Source: Topomyia yanbarensis (taxonomy: Eukaryota; Arthropoda; Insecta; Diptera; Culicidae). From it: a stretch of DNA of 64,000 nucleotides. Made by a program: the position numbers and the translations under genes. Positions 1-10,901 of the stretch are shown here, piece by piece. Location: assembly GCF_030247195.1 (NCBI RefSeq), contig NC_080672.1:398739037-398803036 (forward strand), read 5' to 3'. How positions within the stretch are numbered: the first letter of the stretch is position 1; each line of letters starts with the position of its first letter. The notes beneath the pieces are model-generated. The model was not told the DNA's origin, did no database searches, and worked only from the letters and a program-made list of their open reading frames with translations.

Positions 1-46
1 CTTTACCATCACCGCCCTGATTATCCCATCAGAACCTGGATGGACA

Positions 47-955
47 TTAACCACCCTGCCTAAACGCCATTGTTGGGGTGGCATATTCTCCTCCTTCAAA
101 ACGACGAGATCTCCGATTCTTACTTCGGTGTATTTGCGATTGTGCTTCGGTCTGCGTTGTAGCTCCTGAAGATAGTCTCGTGACCACCTCTTCCAAAATT
201 CGCTTCGCTTCTTCTGAATGATTTGATATCTGGACAGTGTACTTATGCCCAGGTGTTATCGCCTTCAGGTCATTAGGGTCAGCTGATTGAGGAACAAGCG
301 GTCTCGAATTGAGGATGGCTTCAATCTGGGCAACCAAGGTGTTCCACTCATCGTAGGTAAACCTTCCATCGCCGACAACTCGTTTTATGTGACGCTTGGT
401 TGATTTGATACCAGCTTCCCAAACGCCGCCGAACTCGGGAGACCGCGCCGGAATAAAGTGCCATTTTATTTCTTGAGGTAGACAGTAATCACTGAGCGCC
501 TGCTTCATATCCCGTTGATTGAACAAGACGTATAGTTCATGCAGTGCCGAGTTCGCCCCGATGAAGTTTGTGGCGTTATCGGAGTGTATTTGGGTAGGGA
601 CTCTACGTCTGGCCACGAAACGCTTCAGCACGTTGATGAAAGCTTGAGTTGATAGGTCCACTGCCAACTCGATATGGACCGCCTTTGTAACCATGCAAAT
701 AAACAATGCAATATAAGTTTTCAGATACACCGGTTTCCGTGGGTTGCCTGTTTTGACGTGAAAAGGCCCACCGTAGTCGACACCAACTCTCGAGAAAACG
801 TCTGATTGTGTCACACGAAATTTTGGTAAGTCTCCCATGTAACGCTTGATTTCCGGGGGATTTGTTTTGAAGCAGCGAATGCACCTTTTGAGATGCTTCT
901 GGATCACATTCCGTCCATCAACAATCCAAAATCGCTGTCGAAGCGCCGATAACAA
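47..955 (-). pseudogene. BEL/Pao integrase domain (fragment of pol)
   Basis: This 302-residue block holds the retroviral-type integrase core that inserts element cDNA into the genome. The acidic triad is visible as D60 (in GVDYGG), D126 (in HSDNATNF) and E180 (in PEFGGVWEAG). The two Cys of the N-terminal HHCC zinc site are present at residues 25 and 28 (CIRC), but the His pair expected upstream is missing: the preceding frame passes directly from the GGRIKHA segment into the LSALRQRFW segment. A second frame change near 210 puts the true C-terminal region (containing GDLVVLKEEN) in another frame that runs off the window. Non-functional as it stands. Confidence 0.88.
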
Positions 956-2114
956 ACCGCTGGGTCGCGTGCTTGATTCTGCCGCCTACACGTAATATTC
1001 CGGATTCGTATATGGGATTCAGCGAGCGCGAATCTCCCACATATTTGTGGTTCATATTCTGCGTAGTGTTGTACCTCTGTATCTGCTTGATATCCTCAGC
1101 GTAATATTGTCGCTGCACCAGGCTGACGATCATGTCAAGACTTACTTGATATTCTTCAACCGTAGGAAATACTTCATTGTCATTCGCTGTTCGTATCCCC
1201 TTCGTTTTTCTAATGAATGCCATCACTCTCCTCAGTTTACGAAATGAACTGTACCTTTCCAGAACCGGAAAGTCAATCGATTGACAACTGACTGGAAGCG
1301 CAATTGTTTTAACATCTGGTATCAAGATTTCTTCAGTAAACACAAACTCTTTGTAGGTAGCGGTACGCGAAAATGATGGACCATGCCACCAGACATCATT
1401 GTGCATTAGTTCTCCCGGTAGGACACCTCTCGACACCATATCCGCAGGATTCAAAGCTGACCGTATATACTTGAATTCATAACCCTTTGTAGATCGTTGT
1501 ATTTCAGCTACACGGTTGGCAACAAAAGTATTGAGTTCGTGTGGTGATTTTTTTAGCCAACAAAGGACGATTTGGGAATCCGTCCACAGAACGATGTTGT
1601 TGAAATCCAGTTTAAGTGCCGATGTGACTACCTTCACTAAACAAGACATCAGCAGGAATGCGCATAACTCCAAGCGGGGAACCGTCCGATTAGGAGCTAC
1701 CTTAGATTTGCTCGTCAGTAAATGCACTTCTGCGTTGCCGTTTGAACAAATTGAACGTATATACACACACGTACCGTAGGCTGCCAAGGACGCATCGGAG
1801 TAAGCGTAAAGTTCGATAGCGATTCTGTTGTCCGTCAGCACGTAACGATTGATAGTCATTCCAGCAGTTGCAATAAGACTCGCGATGAAATTAACCCAAT
1901 TGTTTCGTTGTTCTATTGGTACTGCTTCATCCCAGTCGATTTTTAATTTCCACAGTTCACGCATGAGAAGTTTGGAGACTAACGTGGCCGGTGCAAGCAG
2001 CCCGAGAGGATCATAAATTTTTGACATCTCTGACAGAATATGTCGCTTTGTATCGCAGTTTGCGCTTGAATCGGGTTTATCCTGAAAGCTAATTCGTCCG
2101 ACGACGGATTCCAA
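918..2114 (-). pseudogene. BEL/Pao RT connection and RNase H region (fragment of pol)
   Basis: This block carries the end of the RT (KIYDPLGLLAPA, a strongly BEL-typical stretch) followed by an RNase H-like domain with Asp-containing motifs YAYSDASLAAYG and LWTDSQIVLCWL. The 398-residue block overlaps the RT block by about 135 bases and the integrase block by about 38 bases in different frames, which marks two frameshifts. RNase H would degrade the RNA strand of the RNA:DNA hybrid during reverse transcription. The family assignment is firm; the block is a fragment of a dead polyprotein. Confidence 0.88.
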
Positions 2115-2728
2115 AGCAGCCCTAGTGTTTTGATAACGTCATTTGCTCCACTTATTTCTAAAGTTGATTGCTTCTCTCGTAGCTCGTCGGGAATTGATTC
2201 CAAAAACTCAGCTGAATTAGTGCACCACTTGTGTAACTGGAACCCGCCGCTGTCTAACAGCTGTGTCAATTGCTCAGCAGCAGTTTGAATTTCGTTCACT
2301 GAATCGCCTCCGGACAAAACATCATCCACGTAAAAATCCTTGACCACAATCGCAGCAGCCAGTGGAAATTTAGATCCCTCGTCAGCAGCTAATTGATTCA
2401 GAGTGCGTGTGGCTGCAAACAGTGCTGACGCTGTACCATATGTCACAGTTGTCAGATCATATGTTTGAAGTGAATCCGTAGGATGCTTTCGCCAAATGAT
2501 CCTCTGAAATTTCTTGTCGTCGTCATGAATCCTGATTTGGCGATACATTTTGGATATGTCGCTTGAGAAGACGTATCGGTGGATCCGGAACCGCATCAGC
2601 AGATCGTTTAGCGACACGCCAGAAGACGATTTCGCCGATGCGTCGAAAACCGTTCGTAGTTTGGTAGAAGAAGAAGTAGGTTTCAGAATGGCGTGGTGAG
2701 GTAAATAGAAGTTTGGGCTGCTACTCAC
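1979..2728 (-). pseudogene. BEL/Pao reverse transcriptase palm (fragment of pol)
   Basis: The block contains the RT palm: VFDASAKSSSGVSLND near residues 28-42, FSSDISKMYRQI near 63-75, and the catalytic box YVDD at about residues 133-136 within FYVDDVLSGG, the spelling typical of BEL/Pao RTs. The first residues (HHAILKP) continue a domain whose start lies in the neighbouring frame at 2725-2750. The catalytic Asp pair is intact but the frame is not continuous with either neighbour. Confidence 0.9.
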
Positions 2729-3981
2729 CTCTGACTCAGGCGTTTCCTTACAGTGGTTGAGCCGTATGTATTCCTCATAAAGAAATCATATTGTTCTTTC
2801 AGCTCCGATTTGTTTGCCAGGCGTCTTTCAAGGTGTCCAAACCTTTGGAGCGCCTGCTGGCGTGAGTCGCCAAGCTTGTCAGTGGTGTTACGGAAGTGTA
2901 ATCTGACCACATATCGGCCGGAGATGTCCCGGGTCGTTGTTTGTTGGTAATGTTGTTCACATAACTCCTCTTCACTCGACAGCTTCGTTGATAGTGGAAC
3001 TTCTTCCAACTCCCAGAAACGTTGGATTAACTGTTCGAGTTGATGATCAGGATCGGAAAGCGCTGTGTGGCAGCCTTTGTATTGACGGTATGATGAATGT
3101 CCGGTAACAGCACCCGAAACTACCCATCCAAGTGTCGTCTCTTGAAGGACCGGTAATTTATCGCCGAGCTGTATTTGCCCAGTCCTCAGTATGTGGAAAA
3201 ACAGTTGTGCACCAATTAGGAGATCGATGCGCTGGGGCTTGTAAAAGTTTGGATCTGCTAACAAAACTCCATCCGGAATAATCCAGTCGGATACGTTGAG
3301 CTTGCTTGCTGGAAGAATGTTAGCAATCCGAGGAACGACGAGACATTCGATTTGTTGTATATATCCGTTGATACGTGAGCCAAACTGAACAGCTAACATG
3401 TGTTTGACAGGCGTTTCCTTGCCGTTGATACCGACGACACTGGTGGAACATCGATTTCGACTAATACCAAGGAGACTAGCCATTGCCTCAGTAATCAGGT
3501 GCAGCTGCGATCCGGAATCAAGTAAAACACGGCATAGCTTGCTCTGTCCATGTACATCGAGTATGTTCACGATCGCTGTTGATAGCAGCACTGCTTTTTG
3601 TTCGTTAGTACTTGTGGCGCAGTTAAGGGTTACTACGTTGCTCGTATTTGTCGAAGCTTTGCCGGTTTCGGTAGACTGAACATCAGTAGTTTTGCATGTA
3701 TCATCACTCGGTTTCGGGATGTCAATGTGTAGAACCGTGTGATGTCGTTTGTTGCAGTCACGACAAGAGTGCTTTGATGAACATTTTGCTGTCATGTGCC
3801 CTTTTCTCAGACAATTGTTACATACGCCAGCTTGCTTGGCTTTGGCGTTTCTGTCGGTAGCAGAAAGTTTGAGAACCTCTTCACACTGATGGTTGAAGTG
3901 CGCCTTCTCGCAGAACACGCATTTTGTTTCGCTTGTCACCGTAAGCGTCGTAGATTTTGTCTGTAACTTCTGCGCGTGCAC
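2725..3981 (-). pseudogene. BEL/Pao Gag zinc knuckles and aspartic protease (fragment)
   Basis: Residues about 20-80 contain Cys/His knuckles (CVFCEKAHFNHQC, CNNCLRKGHMTAKC, CRDCNKRHH), which bind element RNA in Gag. The protease follows with the catalytic triplet in the context CRVLLDSGSQLHLI (residues about 150-163). The region after it (DLLIGAQLFFHIL, LGWVVSGAV) is the BEL-typical segment between protease and RT. This block is in a different frame from the Gag block starting at 5020. Confidence 0.88.
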
Positions 3982-4000
3982 TGGCGCGCTAGGTTTTTGT

Positions 4001-5020
4001 TTAACCTTCTGCTGACTGGCCTCTACCCGTTCGAGAACTTGAGTGTTTTTCCAGGAAGGAAATCGTATCAGCGTATGTGGGAATCACACCGTGCTTGTTT
4101 GTAGCTTCCCACATCTTTTTTGTTTCGAAATCGAGTCGAGAGGCAATCACATTTACCAACAGAATGTCTGAGAGGCCTAGTACATCGTACCCGTAGTATC
4201 TGAGCGAATCGACATGCCTTACGCATTCTTCGATTAGTTTTCTCAACTGCTTACCACTTTCTTGAGTCATCGGTTTGAGCTGAAGCAACCGAGATGCATG
4301 AATGTCTACGATTTTCCGTATATCTTCGTATCGTTGCTGGAGAAAGTTCCATGCACCGTCAAAATTGTTTGCGTTGATAAACTGCTGGTTAATCGCACCG
4401 GCCGCTTCCCCGATTAGACACTTATCCAAGTGGTATAACCTTGTAGCAGCATCCTCGGACGGACACTTCTTCATGATATCTAGAAACATCGACTTAAATT
4501 TGAACCAATGCTCTGGTTTCCCGTCGAACATCGGTAGCGGTGTATGTGGTAACACGGACTGTTGTACTCGAATCTGTGGCGCATTGGATACCAGATGTAG
4601 ACCGGAATGCACCTGTAGCTCCTGTTTTTTGTGTCTATCCAACTGCCTGCATACTTCCGCTCGCACTTCCGTGTACAATTGTTCGAACTCAAAATACTCC
4701 TGTTCTTCTTCCTCCTGCTTGTGTGGCGTAGCAGCAAACAACTTTGCTTGGCAATCGTTCATGTCGAGGTACGCAGCATCAATCGTACGTAGAAATGTAT
4801 CCAGCACATATTCGTCGACAGGAATCTGCTCATCATCTGCTTTGATGAGGTTTGTTTTGATGCGTGCGATCTTCGCCTTAGTGAATTCGCACCGTCGTTG
4901 AAGTGCTTGTAGCTCTTCCGCCATTTTCTTTCGTCGCACTGCCTCGGCCTTCGCCACATTCTGCTGCCTCACTGAAGGAAGTATGGGAATTTTCGAGCTG
5001 CGACGGGTGTTAACCGGCAT
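4001..5020 (-). pseudogene. BEL/Pao Gag N-terminal region (DUF1759-like)
   Basis: This 339-residue block begins at the ATG at 5020 (MPVNTRRSSKIP) and contains the Gag capsid-like region: a helical start, then PLPMFDGKPEHWFKFKSMF and a long helical stretch including LLQLKPMTQESGKQLRKLIE, as in DUF1759 proteins of BEL elements. It ends at a stop at 4001, about 20 bases before the next block resumes in another frame, so the Gag-Pro junction is broken by a frameshift. It is the best preserved block of the element. Confidence 0.87.
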
Positions 5021-5069
5021 CGAAATTACCGACGAAAACGATCGATTTTTCGCGTTATTCCATATCCGT

Positions 5070-5218
5070 ACTTCGAAGGACCAAATTATGTACGGTTTCG
5101 GAATGGAATTCGTTGAATGGACTGTAAATTGATCGGAGAAAAGAAACGTGTTTATTTTCTGTTTGATAATTGCGTGTTAATTTCGCGACGAACGGCGTAC
5201 GGATCCCTTTTTGTTACA
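5070..5218 (-). repeat. Putative 5' LTR remnant and primer-binding region of the BEL element
   Basis: On the minus strand a TGTAACA start lies at about 5218, an AATAAA lies near 5155, and a TACA end lies at 5092-5089. It is followed by a TTTGGTCCTTCGAAG stretch at 5085-5071 where a primer-binding site would sit. The 3' LTR is outside the window, so the boundary cannot be confirmed by comparing LTRs. At about 130 bp it would be short for a BEL LTR, so it may be truncated or mis-bounded. Confidence 0.35.
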
Positions 5219-5325
5219 GGGTTGCCAAATGATATAGAAATATATATGTTATCAAAAACATACAAAATAGGGTAATAATAGGAATTTGAAATAACCGTTG
5301 CATCCGAACAGTAACACTACAGAAA

Positions 5326-5951
5326 ATGGAGCAGCTCATAGGTGATCAAAAGGTAGAGATCATCCCCCACCCAACCCTCAATATAGTACAGGACGTTATC
5401 AACGATCCCGACACTAAAGATGTAGAAGTAGCTAGACTTCGGGCAGATCTGAAGTCTCGGGTCGTCACGAATGCTCAGCAAATAACAAAAACACTCGACG
5501 ATAAGCCGATCAAAAGACCTCTATCATTCACTGGTTCTATTCTTCCGGAGCAGTTCTACATGGTTCTACTTCGCACCAGTATCCTTCCGTACTACTCACT
5601 GTCGATGATGTGCTTCAAGTGCGGGCGCGGTAGTCGCTTCTGCCCTAACTCCGCTGCCTGCCGAAACAAAACAACACTCCCGTGTCGACTTCGATCGGGA
5701 ACGTTCCAGGTCCTCCCGATACACCGCTGGCGGCTGTTGGCGCGGGCTTTACCCAGGTAAGTACTTCTAGACCAAATGCTACAGCACACAATCAACTGCC
5801 CCTAAACTCTTCGAAACTCAGAGCTACGATCACTCGCCCGATGCGCTTACCCGACCAAGACCACACAAAGAACGCAACACTTTGGATTCCACCCCCAATC
5901 GCCCAGACAACAGCAACATCAACCGTTATCCCTGTTACCCAAGCCCTATAG
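5326..5951 (+). pseudogene. Broken non-LTR retrotransposon ORF1 (zinc-knuckle region)
   Basis: An open stretch from the ATG at 5326 encodes 144 residues with CFKCGRGSRFCPNSAAC near residues 97-113. This resembles a CCHC knuckle of LINE ORF1 proteins with the central His region deleted. A proline- and threonine-rich tail is found in another frame at about 5682-5951 (NVPGPPDTPL), as expected after such knuckles, so a frameshift separates them. The family assignment rests on the knuckle and its context only. From 5952 to 6340 nothing was recognised. Confidence 0.45.
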
Positions 5952-6344
5952 TCAGAATTATTAGCGAAAATCGGAAATTTGGCTGCATGCTAAGAAAACA
6001 TATCCCACCGTAATTTCCTGTTCCCAGCAAAGGTTTTGGACATCGCCATAGCTTCTTTGTGATTTATCAGGTGCGGATCATTCGCTAGCAGCAAACAATA
6101 TATTAAGTTTATCTTATTGTTTTCGCCGACGATTTCTATGGCGCGCGCTTCTTAAATGTTTACACTCTAACGAGCTAGCCTTGTATATGTAAGCCGTGAT
6201 TACGAAGTGCGAAATCTCGGCAACACTGAACAAATTTTATCCGAGTGAATGTGCCCTCAGTCAAAAAGCTTTCCAAGATTCCTCCGGTGCCAAGGAAGCA
6301 CAAAAATGATACTCGTGGTTTGCGGTAAAACTCACCCCGATAGA

Positions 6345-6970
6345 TCACTTTTTTCCTACAACACCGTATCCTTTTCGTCGAAGCATGTCCCTATTGTCAA
6401 AACTTACTTCATCTAAAAAGACGAGGTTCGAAACATCCCACGGAAACGATAATAGCTCTGCAATGTAATGGATGATTTCTGATTCCTTGATCTGGATTGC
6501 CCGACGCTCAATATACTTCCAAGTCATCCCTGCCTCATGTAAAATTGTACATACGGAAGACATACTGATTGGTATTTTGAACTTCAGTTGGAACAGTTGC
6601 TTCGCCTCGTCTAGGAAGCCGGTGATACAATTGAAGCAGCCACATCCGCTTTTCCACACCGATTTTTTTGTACACCTGTACACGTTTCTTCCAATTAATT
6701 GACCCGTAAGTAATAAATTAGAAACACCAATCAGAAATCGTTGAGGGAGCCTTTCCATAAATTTCGGATAGCTTTTTTTTTACTAATGTTGAGAAAAAAG
6801 TGTCCATACAACGCATGGTAAACCGTATTTGTACTGACGTGCTGCCGACGTACGTTCTGGATGATTAAACTTGCCATTCCTGTGATTAAATTAAAGATAG
6901 CAATCAAAGTAAAACTTTCTTTAAATGCAACGTTATTAATTTGTCTACCTTGATGAAGCTTAGGGAGCAT
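6345..6970 (-). pseudogene. Tc1/mariner-IS630-like DDE transposase relic
   Basis: The 6345-6758 block holds a winged-helix/HTH-like stretch (PISMSSVCTILHEAGMTW) followed by LVFLDEVSFDNRDMLRRKGY. This matches the first catalytic Asp region of DDE_3 endonucleases, where an Asp-Glu pair sits in a strand before an RRGY-like turn. An upstream block at 6731-6970 in a different frame may be its N-terminal part. The remaining catalytic region is missing downstream (toward 6345). It is a truncated, frameshifted relic and its subfamily is unresolved. Confidence 0.55.
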
Positions 6971-7223
6971 TCATAAATTACGTAACGTTTTCAGGGGGGG
7001 GAGGGGGTTCGACAAGTTGTTACATATTGTGACATAGGGGGGAGGGGGAGTAAGCTGGATCGTTACGTAACATGTTTTCACCGAAGAAAAAAATTTTTTT
7101 TCAAGGAATTTGTTACGTAATAGGGGAGGGGGGGATAAAGAAATTTGTGACAATTTGTTACATGGGGGGAGGGGGGAGTCAATTTTGGGCAATTTTTGCG
7201 TTACGTAATTTATGAATGGTCCC
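6963..7223. mobile_element. 261-bp MITE with TTA target duplication (copy 1)
   Basis: The ends are inverted repeats: GGGAGCATTCATAAATTACG from 6963, and at the other end the complement of GGGACCATTCATAAATTACG ending at 7223. They are flanked by TTA at 6960-6962 and 7224-7226. The interior is a run of G-rich tracts with repeated GTTACGTAA and TTGTTACAT-like words. No coding capacity was seen. A 3-bp TTA duplication would fit PIF/Harbinger-type insertion (inference). A diverged inverted copy lies at 32488-32730. Confidence 0.8.
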
Positions 7224-7454
7224 TTATGTACTTATGTACCTAGATGACCTGTGATAGGTAAGATAATATAATTAGAGGATAGTAAAATAATAATAGTATA
7301 TTTTAAACTGCAAATAAAAAATCAATATCTTTATTGTTTTTGTAAACATAAACAAACATATTTATCAACACTGACCGAAATGGACGTTGAAAAAATTTTG
7401 ACAGAAAATGCGCCGACTGCTTCGCAACTTGACTCCGGGCAGTTCTATTTAGTG

Positions 7455-7525
7455 CCGGGATTAGGTTGACGATGTTCAGAGTGATTGCATAACCTTTCTA
7501 AGGAGAAAGGCAAAAATTTGAATTT
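7455..7525 (+). repeat. Tandem repeat unit boundary, left copy
   Basis: A stretch starting CCGGGATTAGGTTGACGATG and ending with a CCTTTCT..AGAAAGGCAAAAA hairpin recurs almost unchanged at 10902-10965. Removing the two insertions between them leaves a repeat unit of about 320 bp. Confidence 0.7.
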
Positions 7526-7645
7526 GCTGTGTGTCCGCACTCTTAAACCCGTAACTCTGGAACCGGAACTCGGAATTTAATGAAATTCAATAGCAGCCTA
7601 TGGGAACGTTGTACCTTTTTTTTTTATAATTGATAAATTTATTTA

Positions 7646-7673
7646 GGCCCAAATGCGGTAGCTCGACGAGGCC
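7646..7673 (-). promoter_or_regulatory. 3'-terminal hairpin of ORF1-only copy 1
   Basis: In element sense GGCCT pairs with GGGCC (four Watson-Crick pairs and one wobble) around a loop containing GAGCTACCGCATTT, followed by TAAATAAA and the A-tail. The same fold with a changed stem occurs at 18322-18349, 33909-33939 and 42522-42549. Confidence 0.6.
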
Positions 7674-7710
7674 GATTGTTTGTTTTTTTACAATGAATTA
7701 AAAAAAACAG

Positions 7711-8690
7711 CTACATTAAATTTTTGGTCTCGTTCAGGCGCAGCTTTCTGCTGCGTGTTGAGATCCTTTTTCTAGGTGGCGAAATATTGCCAATGTTGTC
7801 CACTGCAAGTTGAGGTTCATTTCGTTTGTCTTCTTTCGCGTTATCGTTCACGTCCATGTCCTCATCCGTACTACTTTCCTGCTGCTCGCAGTCGGATGTT
7901 CCAGTTTGCGTTTTGCTCTTAAGGGTCGTTTTAGTATGTTCGTTATCGGCATTCGTTTCGTTGTTGTTGTTGCTGGTTGTTGGTGCTTGATCCGAAGATG
8001 TTGGTTTTGCAGCTGTTAGTGGTTTAGCGTAAGATGGTTCTGGGCTGATTTCAGTTGGATTGGTTAAGTTTTCCTTAACAGTTTCTACGCAAGGTTTTCC
8101 TAGGTGCAGCTTCTTCGTGCAGAACTGGCACGTAGGAATTTGCCCTGGGTACGTGACTAGTGATGTTTGATGAATGAGAACATCGTCACTTCCTAACGCT
8201 GTGACGGTTATGTATGAGGGAATTGGCTTGGTCACACGCATTCTCACCACACGAACACCGTTAGGGATGCCCGGGAAAAAATTCTTCCAAGTCTCATGTG
8301 TAACGGAGTCTACTTCTCCGTATTTTTGCAAGCATTTTTTAATCGCGCCGTCAGGGGTACGCGTAGCCAAATCATGGACACGAACTTCTACAGCGCCGTT
8401 CTCGATGTATACGAGAATGCTATATTTAACATTGCCGCATTCGGCGGTGTGCTGCATGTTGTTTCGCGAGGCGAATGACTCAGCTTGGTTAATGTTATTG
8501 AACGAAATCAGCACGCAATGTTTGATATGATGCATTTGTAGGGTTTTCACTTCAGCCAGATTGAGTTTCATCTGCACTTTTAATAACTGTTCCACTTCCC
8601 GAATGGCTGGTCTTACGGGGCATTTCGAAAAATCAACAGCAACACAGTTCGGTCGTATCTGGGTTGCTTTTGCTGGGCACCGTCACTCAT
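7711..8690 (-). pseudogene. Gag-like ORF1 protein of the ORF1-only element, copy 1 (one frameshift near the start)
   Basis: The predicted product would be an RNA-binding ORF1 protein. A long frame of 294 residues is open from an internal ATG at 8595. The natural start is probably the ATG at 8690 (MSDGAQQ), after which a single-base shift moves into the long frame at the RPNCVAVDFSKC segment. The same segment is present in the copy at 53.5 kb and, as RPNTAVVDLRF, in the copy at 34 kb. Order: an RRM-like region with TWKNFFPGIPNGVRVVRMRV at residues 102-121 of the long frame, one CCHC knuckle (C156, C159, H164, C169), then an acidic and Ser/Thr-rich tail ending in the basic PPRKRISTRSRKLRLNE. 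The function is inferred from family resemblance. Confidence 0.75.
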
Positions 8691-8922
8691 CACTAAATCG
8701 CACAGTAGGTATAGGCTATTGTTATATGGACTGCTTGTGTGATAGGCACCGATTGATTTTTAGGTAGAATTGACCGTTTCACTTGCGCGGGACGATTTTT
8801 TGCTTCTGCTCAGGGCGAGATGTGAAGACAAACTCAACGTTGTACCTTTAATTTGAGACTAAGTTTGATGAAATCGGTTCAGCCATCTCCGAGTAACCGA
8901 TGTGCTTATTTTTGGTCCCATA

Positions 8923-10814
8923 GGGGAACGCGGGGCAAGTCCGACACCTTAAGCGCAATAATTTTTCTAAAATTCCACAAAGTTCCTAAAATTGTATATT
9001 CTGTGCATAATCCTTGTTTAGGTGGGTCTCAACAAAATATAATTTTTTCAGCGTTTCAAAAAATTGAATTCATTAAAAATTCTTGGTTGCCAAAAAATGG
9101 AGAAAAATGTCATTTTAAAAACGCTGCGGGTAAGACCGACACCCCAAAGGGGCAAGAGCGACCCCCTTTTGAACTTTATTTTTGTTCAATTTTTTCCATT
9201 AAAAATGTATTATGTATGTGTGATCAAGGGTGCAAAATGCCTACCTTTTCTGCGGCTGTAATTTTTCTGCCTACATTCTCATTTCTCTTTCGACGCTGCT
9301 GTCGTTCGCTATTGCAGGACGCCCAGCGCTGTACGGCAGTCTGTAAGCAAAGCAGTAACATGACAAAGAAATACTGCCCCCAGTACAGCCACCAGACGCG
9401 AGCGGTACAGCTTCTCTTTCCTTATTTTACACTTTTAAATATTTTTAATCTATTCAATATTTTCAATCACAAACGACGACAATAAATGCGGTTCGTTTAC
9501 GCCACGACCGGCATCAACGTTTTCGTGTGCGGGCCTCTCCCTTTGACTACGCAGAGAAAAGTGTACAAAGAGAGAGAACAAACTTTACTACGCCACACTC
9601 TCACCGAGCAGTCGGATTACAGCAGCAAAACAAAAATGTATTCTACTGCTCTACGGAAAAATGTACTCGGTTTGGCTACTGTTCTGGCAAGAGCTGTAGT
9701 GATGCGTCGCTGTAGCGGGCTGTACGGCTTGTACAAATGTAAATATGCCGAAAAAAATGTAGTTTACCAGTATCTTTGGCATCCCTGTGTGTGATAACGT
9801 GCAATTATGTGTATATGAGTATGTGTGATGCAAACGCATACTTTCTGTAGTTTCATCGCGTAGCAAGAGGAAGAGCATTCGAATGCGTGGTGTTATGAAT
9901 AAATCATGTTTAACGCATGGTTTATATTATGGTACAGGTTTTCTCAAGTAATTCTTTCGAGCTTTATTGCCACTTGTATAGCCATTCTAACGAGGAAGAG
10001 CTGTTCTGCAAGCAGATTATATACGCTGTTACTAGGACTCATTCACTTAGAAGTGACGCACGCTTCGTAGTAAGCTATCCGGTTCGTGTTGTGATTTTTC
10101 GGAACATTGTTGATCAACAATCCGACGGTCAATGAAATTTTTTCATCGATATCATTTCAAAATCTCATATTAGATTATACTTTTCGTTTCTTTTTGTAAT
10201 ATTATTATGAATCACGTTCAATTAATTTTTAATTTTTTTGGTCGGCTTGAGACAATACTGATAAATAAATGCAAAAAACATAGTTTCCGTGTATTTCAAT
10301 TATTAACATGACGTAATGATAGTATAATTGAACACAACAAATATACCCAGTCGTTTGTATCGAATCAAAAACGAACCCAATTATCTAAACACCGTGTCGG
10401 TCTTACCCCACCCAAAAACTGTCGGTCTTGCCCCAACAGCGCCCATTTTTGTTAAATGCTCAATTAACAGTATTGAAATACTCAAACTTATCTTCAATAC
10501 ATACAAATAACGATATGGAGAGTAGAATAGAATGTGTGACAAAAAAACTGTTCATTTTCAAAGCTTTTGTGTTATTAAAACCTTAAAAGGTATCAACTAA
10601 AAATAACATCCAAAAGCGCATCAACTTTGCTTTCGCTTGTTTTGTTTATTTTGTTGACGTTTATGAACCCATATGGCACCGATATGTATCGAAATGCCAA
10701 AAATAATCGTACTAATAATATCCTGTCATTATTGTATGATTTAAAATTTGATATCTGGGAAATGTCGTGGGGTGTCGGGCTTACCCAGGGTGTCGGGCTT
10801 CCCCCCAGTTCCCC
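8923..10814. mobile_element. 1.9-kb non-autonomous TIR element with TA duplication (GACACC family, member 1)
   Basis: The element starts GGGGAACGCGGGGCAAGTCC at 8923 and ends with the complement of a GGGGAACTGGGG end at 10814. TA flanks it at 8921-8922 and 10815-10816. Near both ends there are repeated words of the type GGGTAAGACCGACACC: about 8935-8950 and 9129-9146 on the left, and 10395-10436 and 10769-10800 in reverse orientation on the right. The interior of about 1.2 kb has no recognisable transposase. The second member is at 16448-18044. Confidence 0.78.
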
Positions 10815-10850
10815 TACATACATACACACATACATACACACACAGACATT
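10813..10850. repeat. CA/CATA microsatellite
   Basis: An impure run of ACATACATACACACATACAT-type units lies just right of the TIR element and belongs to the interrupted 320-bp repeat unit. Confidence 0.8.
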
Positions 10851-10901
10851 TGCCGAATTCGACGAACTGAGTCGAATGGTATATGACAGACGGCTCTCCG
10901 G

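Larger units (their letters stand above)
1..5218 (-). mobile_element. BEL/Pao-type LTR retrotransposon, degenerate, cut by the left window edge
   Basis: Read on the minus strand the order is gag, protease, reverse transcriptase, RNase H, integrase, the usual BEL/Pao order. The polyprotein is split over at least five reading blocks whose frames change near 4000, 2727, about 2000-2100, about 930 and about 210, so this copy cannot make a full Gag-Pol. The integrase C-terminal region continues to base 1, so the 3' end and 3' LTR lie outside the window. The 5' boundary is placed at about 5218 from a TGT start on the minus strand, and that is uncertain. Confidence 0.9.
7619..8835 (-). mobile_element. 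ORF1-only non-LTR retroelement, copy 1 (about 1.22 kb)
   Basis: The insertion is bounded by a perfect 14-bp duplication AACGTTGTACCTTT at 7605-7618 and 8836-8849. Its 3' end on the minus strand is an A-run (T-run at 7616-7625 on the plus strand), as expected for target-primed reverse transcription. It holds about 145 bases of 5' leader, one ORF1-type gene and a short 3' tail with a hairpin. No RT or endonuclease sequence is present. Compare 33884-35193 and 53430-54655. Confidence 0.85.

Noticed and set aside
8853..9485. 210-codon plus-strand ORF inside the 1.9-kb TIR element as a transposase
   Set aside because: No DDE or HTH pattern was visible, and the frame crosses the left TIR boundary of the element.
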